A program made the position numbers and the translations under genes. From NCBI GenBank assembly GCA_020050695.1, contig JAGVKI010000117.1, forward strand, positions 1 through 5,678: a stretch of 5,678 nucleotides of DNA. Direction: 5' to 3'. This document shows, piece by piece, positions 5,029-5,678 of the stretch. The stretch comes from Alphaproteobacteria bacterium (GTDB taxonomy: Bacteria; Pseudomonadota; Alphaproteobacteria; Rickettsiales; SXRF01). The number at the start of each line of letters is the position of its first letter. Position 1 is the stretch's first letter. The notes beneath the pieces were generated by a model. The model was not told the origin of the DNA. It saw only the letters and a list, made by a program, of their open reading frames with translations, and did not search any database.

Positions 5029-5195
5029 GCACGTTTCGACTCACCCCGAAATGAGTGGCCGAATATATAATACTCGCTCATGCTTCGCTATGGCACCCTG
5101 CCACCTCTCCGCACGTTTCGACTCACCCCGAAATGAGTGGCCGAATATATAACAATCGCTCATGCTTCGCTATGGCACCCTGCCATCTCTCCGCA
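5017..5195 (-). repeat. 82-bp tandem repeat carrying copies of the tRNA-Ser 5' end
   Basis: Unit 1 (5017-5098) and unit 2 (5099-5180) have the same length and differ at only two positions (80/82). A partial third unit, TGCCATCTCTCCGCA, follows at 5181-5195 with one change. Unit 1 starts inside the tRNA gene, so each unit carries the acceptor strand and the start of the D-arm. Read with the tRNA, the shared block is GGAGAGGTGGCAG-R-GTG (17 nt) at 5028-5012, 5110-5094 and 5192-5176; the upstream copies then diverge from the tRNA. Each unit also holds an AT-rich box (GAATATATAA), the hairpin ACTCA/TGAGT and a hairpin TGGCA-CCC-TGCCA. The repeats lie where the tRNA promoter and leader should be. 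Confidence 0.9.
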
Positions 5196-5283
5196 TTTTA
5201 TATATAAATCAGCTGGTTGCTGATCTTCCCTGCTGCCAGTGGTTGCAGCCAGAGAGCAGCCCTTATAAACTGCTCAATTGCAG

Positions 5284-5310
5284 TTGACAAGTAGTACATG
5301 ATCATATAGT
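5284..5310 (+). promoter_or_regulatory. Probable rplU promoter
   Basis: TTGACA (5284-5289) and TATAGT (5305-5310) are 15 bp apart, with TAGTTT at 17 bp as an alternative -10. The layout TTGACAAG-N13-TATAGTTT is the same as in the promoter at 1963, which supports both as real for this organism's main sigma factor. The -35 overlaps the 3' arm of the AACTGC/GCAGTT inverted repeat. Transcription would begin near 5318, leaving a leader of about 90 nt. Confidence 0.65.
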
Positions 5311-5323
5311 TTTTGCGTCCTTT

Positions 5324-5385
5324 TGCCCGTACCTTGGGCATTTGAAGTGAAAAATTATAAAAAGTTCAGGGCGTTAGCACCTGAA
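5324..5385 (+). promoter_or_regulatory. Structured rplU 5' leader (two hairpins)
   Basis: The untranslated leader holds TGCCC-GTACCTT-GGGCA (5324-5340) and a stronger stem, TTCAGG-GC-GTTA-GC-(A)-CCTGAA (5365-5385), 8 bp with one bulged A, ending 23 nt before the start codon. Ribosomal protein operons are often controlled by leader RNA structures, including L21 leaders in other bacteria. No match to a described motif can be claimed from reading alone. Confidence 0.45.
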
Positions 5386-5408
5386 GCAAGTTAAGTTAGG
5401 ATTTGGCC

Positions 5409-5678
5409 ATGTTTGCAGTAATTCGTACTGGCGGTAAGCAGTACAAAGTATCTAGCGGCGATGTGATCGCTGTAGAAAAGCTTGAAGGCAGCGTTGGGGA
5501 TAAGATAGAAATCGGCGAAGTGCTGATGACCGATTCGAAGATCGGCGCACCGCTTCTGTCCGGCGCTAAAGTGCTGGCTGAGATTGTGGAACAGTTCCGT
5601 GATGATAAGGTGATTATCTTCAAGAAACGCCGTCGCCACAACTATCGCCGCAAGAAGGGTCATCGCCAGTACCTGACC
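5409..5678 (+). CDS. rplU: 50S ribosomal protein L21 (3' end cut by window)
   Basis: The first 90 codons are present and open to the edge; L21 is usually just over 100 residues, so only the C-terminal tail is missing. The start [14 protein letters not shown] is the classic L21 N-terminus. [13 protein letters not shown] and VLM follow, then [17 protein letters not shown], and the basic rRNA-binding block with [17 protein letters not shown] near residues 71-87. L21 binds 23S rRNA in the large subunit. AGGAT (5398-5402) lies 6 nt before the ATG. In most bacteria rpmA (L27) comes next, beyond this window. The sequence resembles alphaproteobacterial L21. Confidence 0.98.
   Translation, partial: MFAVIRTGGKQYKVSSGDVIAVEKLEGSVGDKIEIGEVLMTDSKIGAPLLSGAKVLAEIVEQFRDDKVIIFKKRRRHNYRRKKGHRQYLT

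Larger units (their letters stand above)
5029..5408. other. Gene-free tRNA-Ser / rplU divergent region
   Basis: These 380 bases carry no credible coding sequence. From left to right they hold the upstream part of the 82-bp tandem repeats (to 5195), an AT-rich step TTTTATATATAAA (5197-5208), hairpin arms ATCAGC/GCTGAT (5208-5224), GCTGC/GCAGC around 5232-5249 and AACTGC/GCAGTT (5268-5285), the rplU promoter (5284-5310) and the rplU leader. The tRNA promoter could not be fixed; TATATA at 5201-5206 is a possible -10 but has no good -35. Confidence 0.7.

Noticed and set aside
5017..5195. CRISPR-like array
   Set aside because: The repeats abut head to tail with no variable spacers, the unit is 82 bp, and it includes part of a tRNA gene.
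5391..5663. Minus-strand frames of 90 and 81 codons opposite rplU
   Set aside because: They lie wholly on top of the rplU start region, which is an unmistakable L21, and show no domain.

Overview
The window looks like a chromosome segment of an alphaproteobacterium of moderate to low GC. The best evidence is the L21 protein at the right end, which has an alphaproteobacterial-looking N-terminus (start [12 protein letters not shown]) and a basic FKKRRR...GHRQ segment, next to a CCA-encoding tRNA-Ser. Genus cannot be read from this window.

Left part (1-1235): the 5' part of a secreted YceI-family gene on the minus strand (1-400), then a divergent GNAT acetyltransferase (511-1017). A gene-free convergent junction follows, with two 23-nt repeats 86 bp apart.

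Centre (1236-4780): a divergent regulator-operon unit. A TetR-family repressor on the minus strand faces a plus-strand operon encoding an AhpD-like carboxymuconolactone decarboxylase (CMD) family protein, possibly a small ORF, an alpha/beta hydrolase with a DYG nucleophile elbow, a VOC/glyoxalase-like protein and a DUF1348 (NTF2-like) protein. Two dyads with the same GTATAC-N6-GTATA architecture lie in the divergent region. One sits just upstream of tetR and the other lies inside the promoter of the operon, so the repressor most likely controls both itself and the operon. The gene set fits defence against, or breakdown of, an organic electrophile, peroxide or similar xenobiotic; the substrate cannot be read from sequence. 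Translation of the VOC gene may be gated by a 9-bp hairpin that buries its Shine-Dalgarno sequence. A nested three-helix inverted repeat follows the operon.

Right part (4939-5678): tRNA-Ser(CGA) on the minus strand. Its first 17 nt recur twice more upstream of the gene as part of an 82-bp tandem repeat (two full units, 80/82 identical, plus a partial third). Several short hairpins come next, then a TTGACA/TATAGT promoter, an untranslated leader with hairpins, and the 5' 90 codons of rplU (ribosomal protein L21), cut by the window end.

The most unusual features are the tRNA-derived tandem repeat, the occluded ribosome-binding site of the VOC gene with its two competing starts, and the matched pair of operators.
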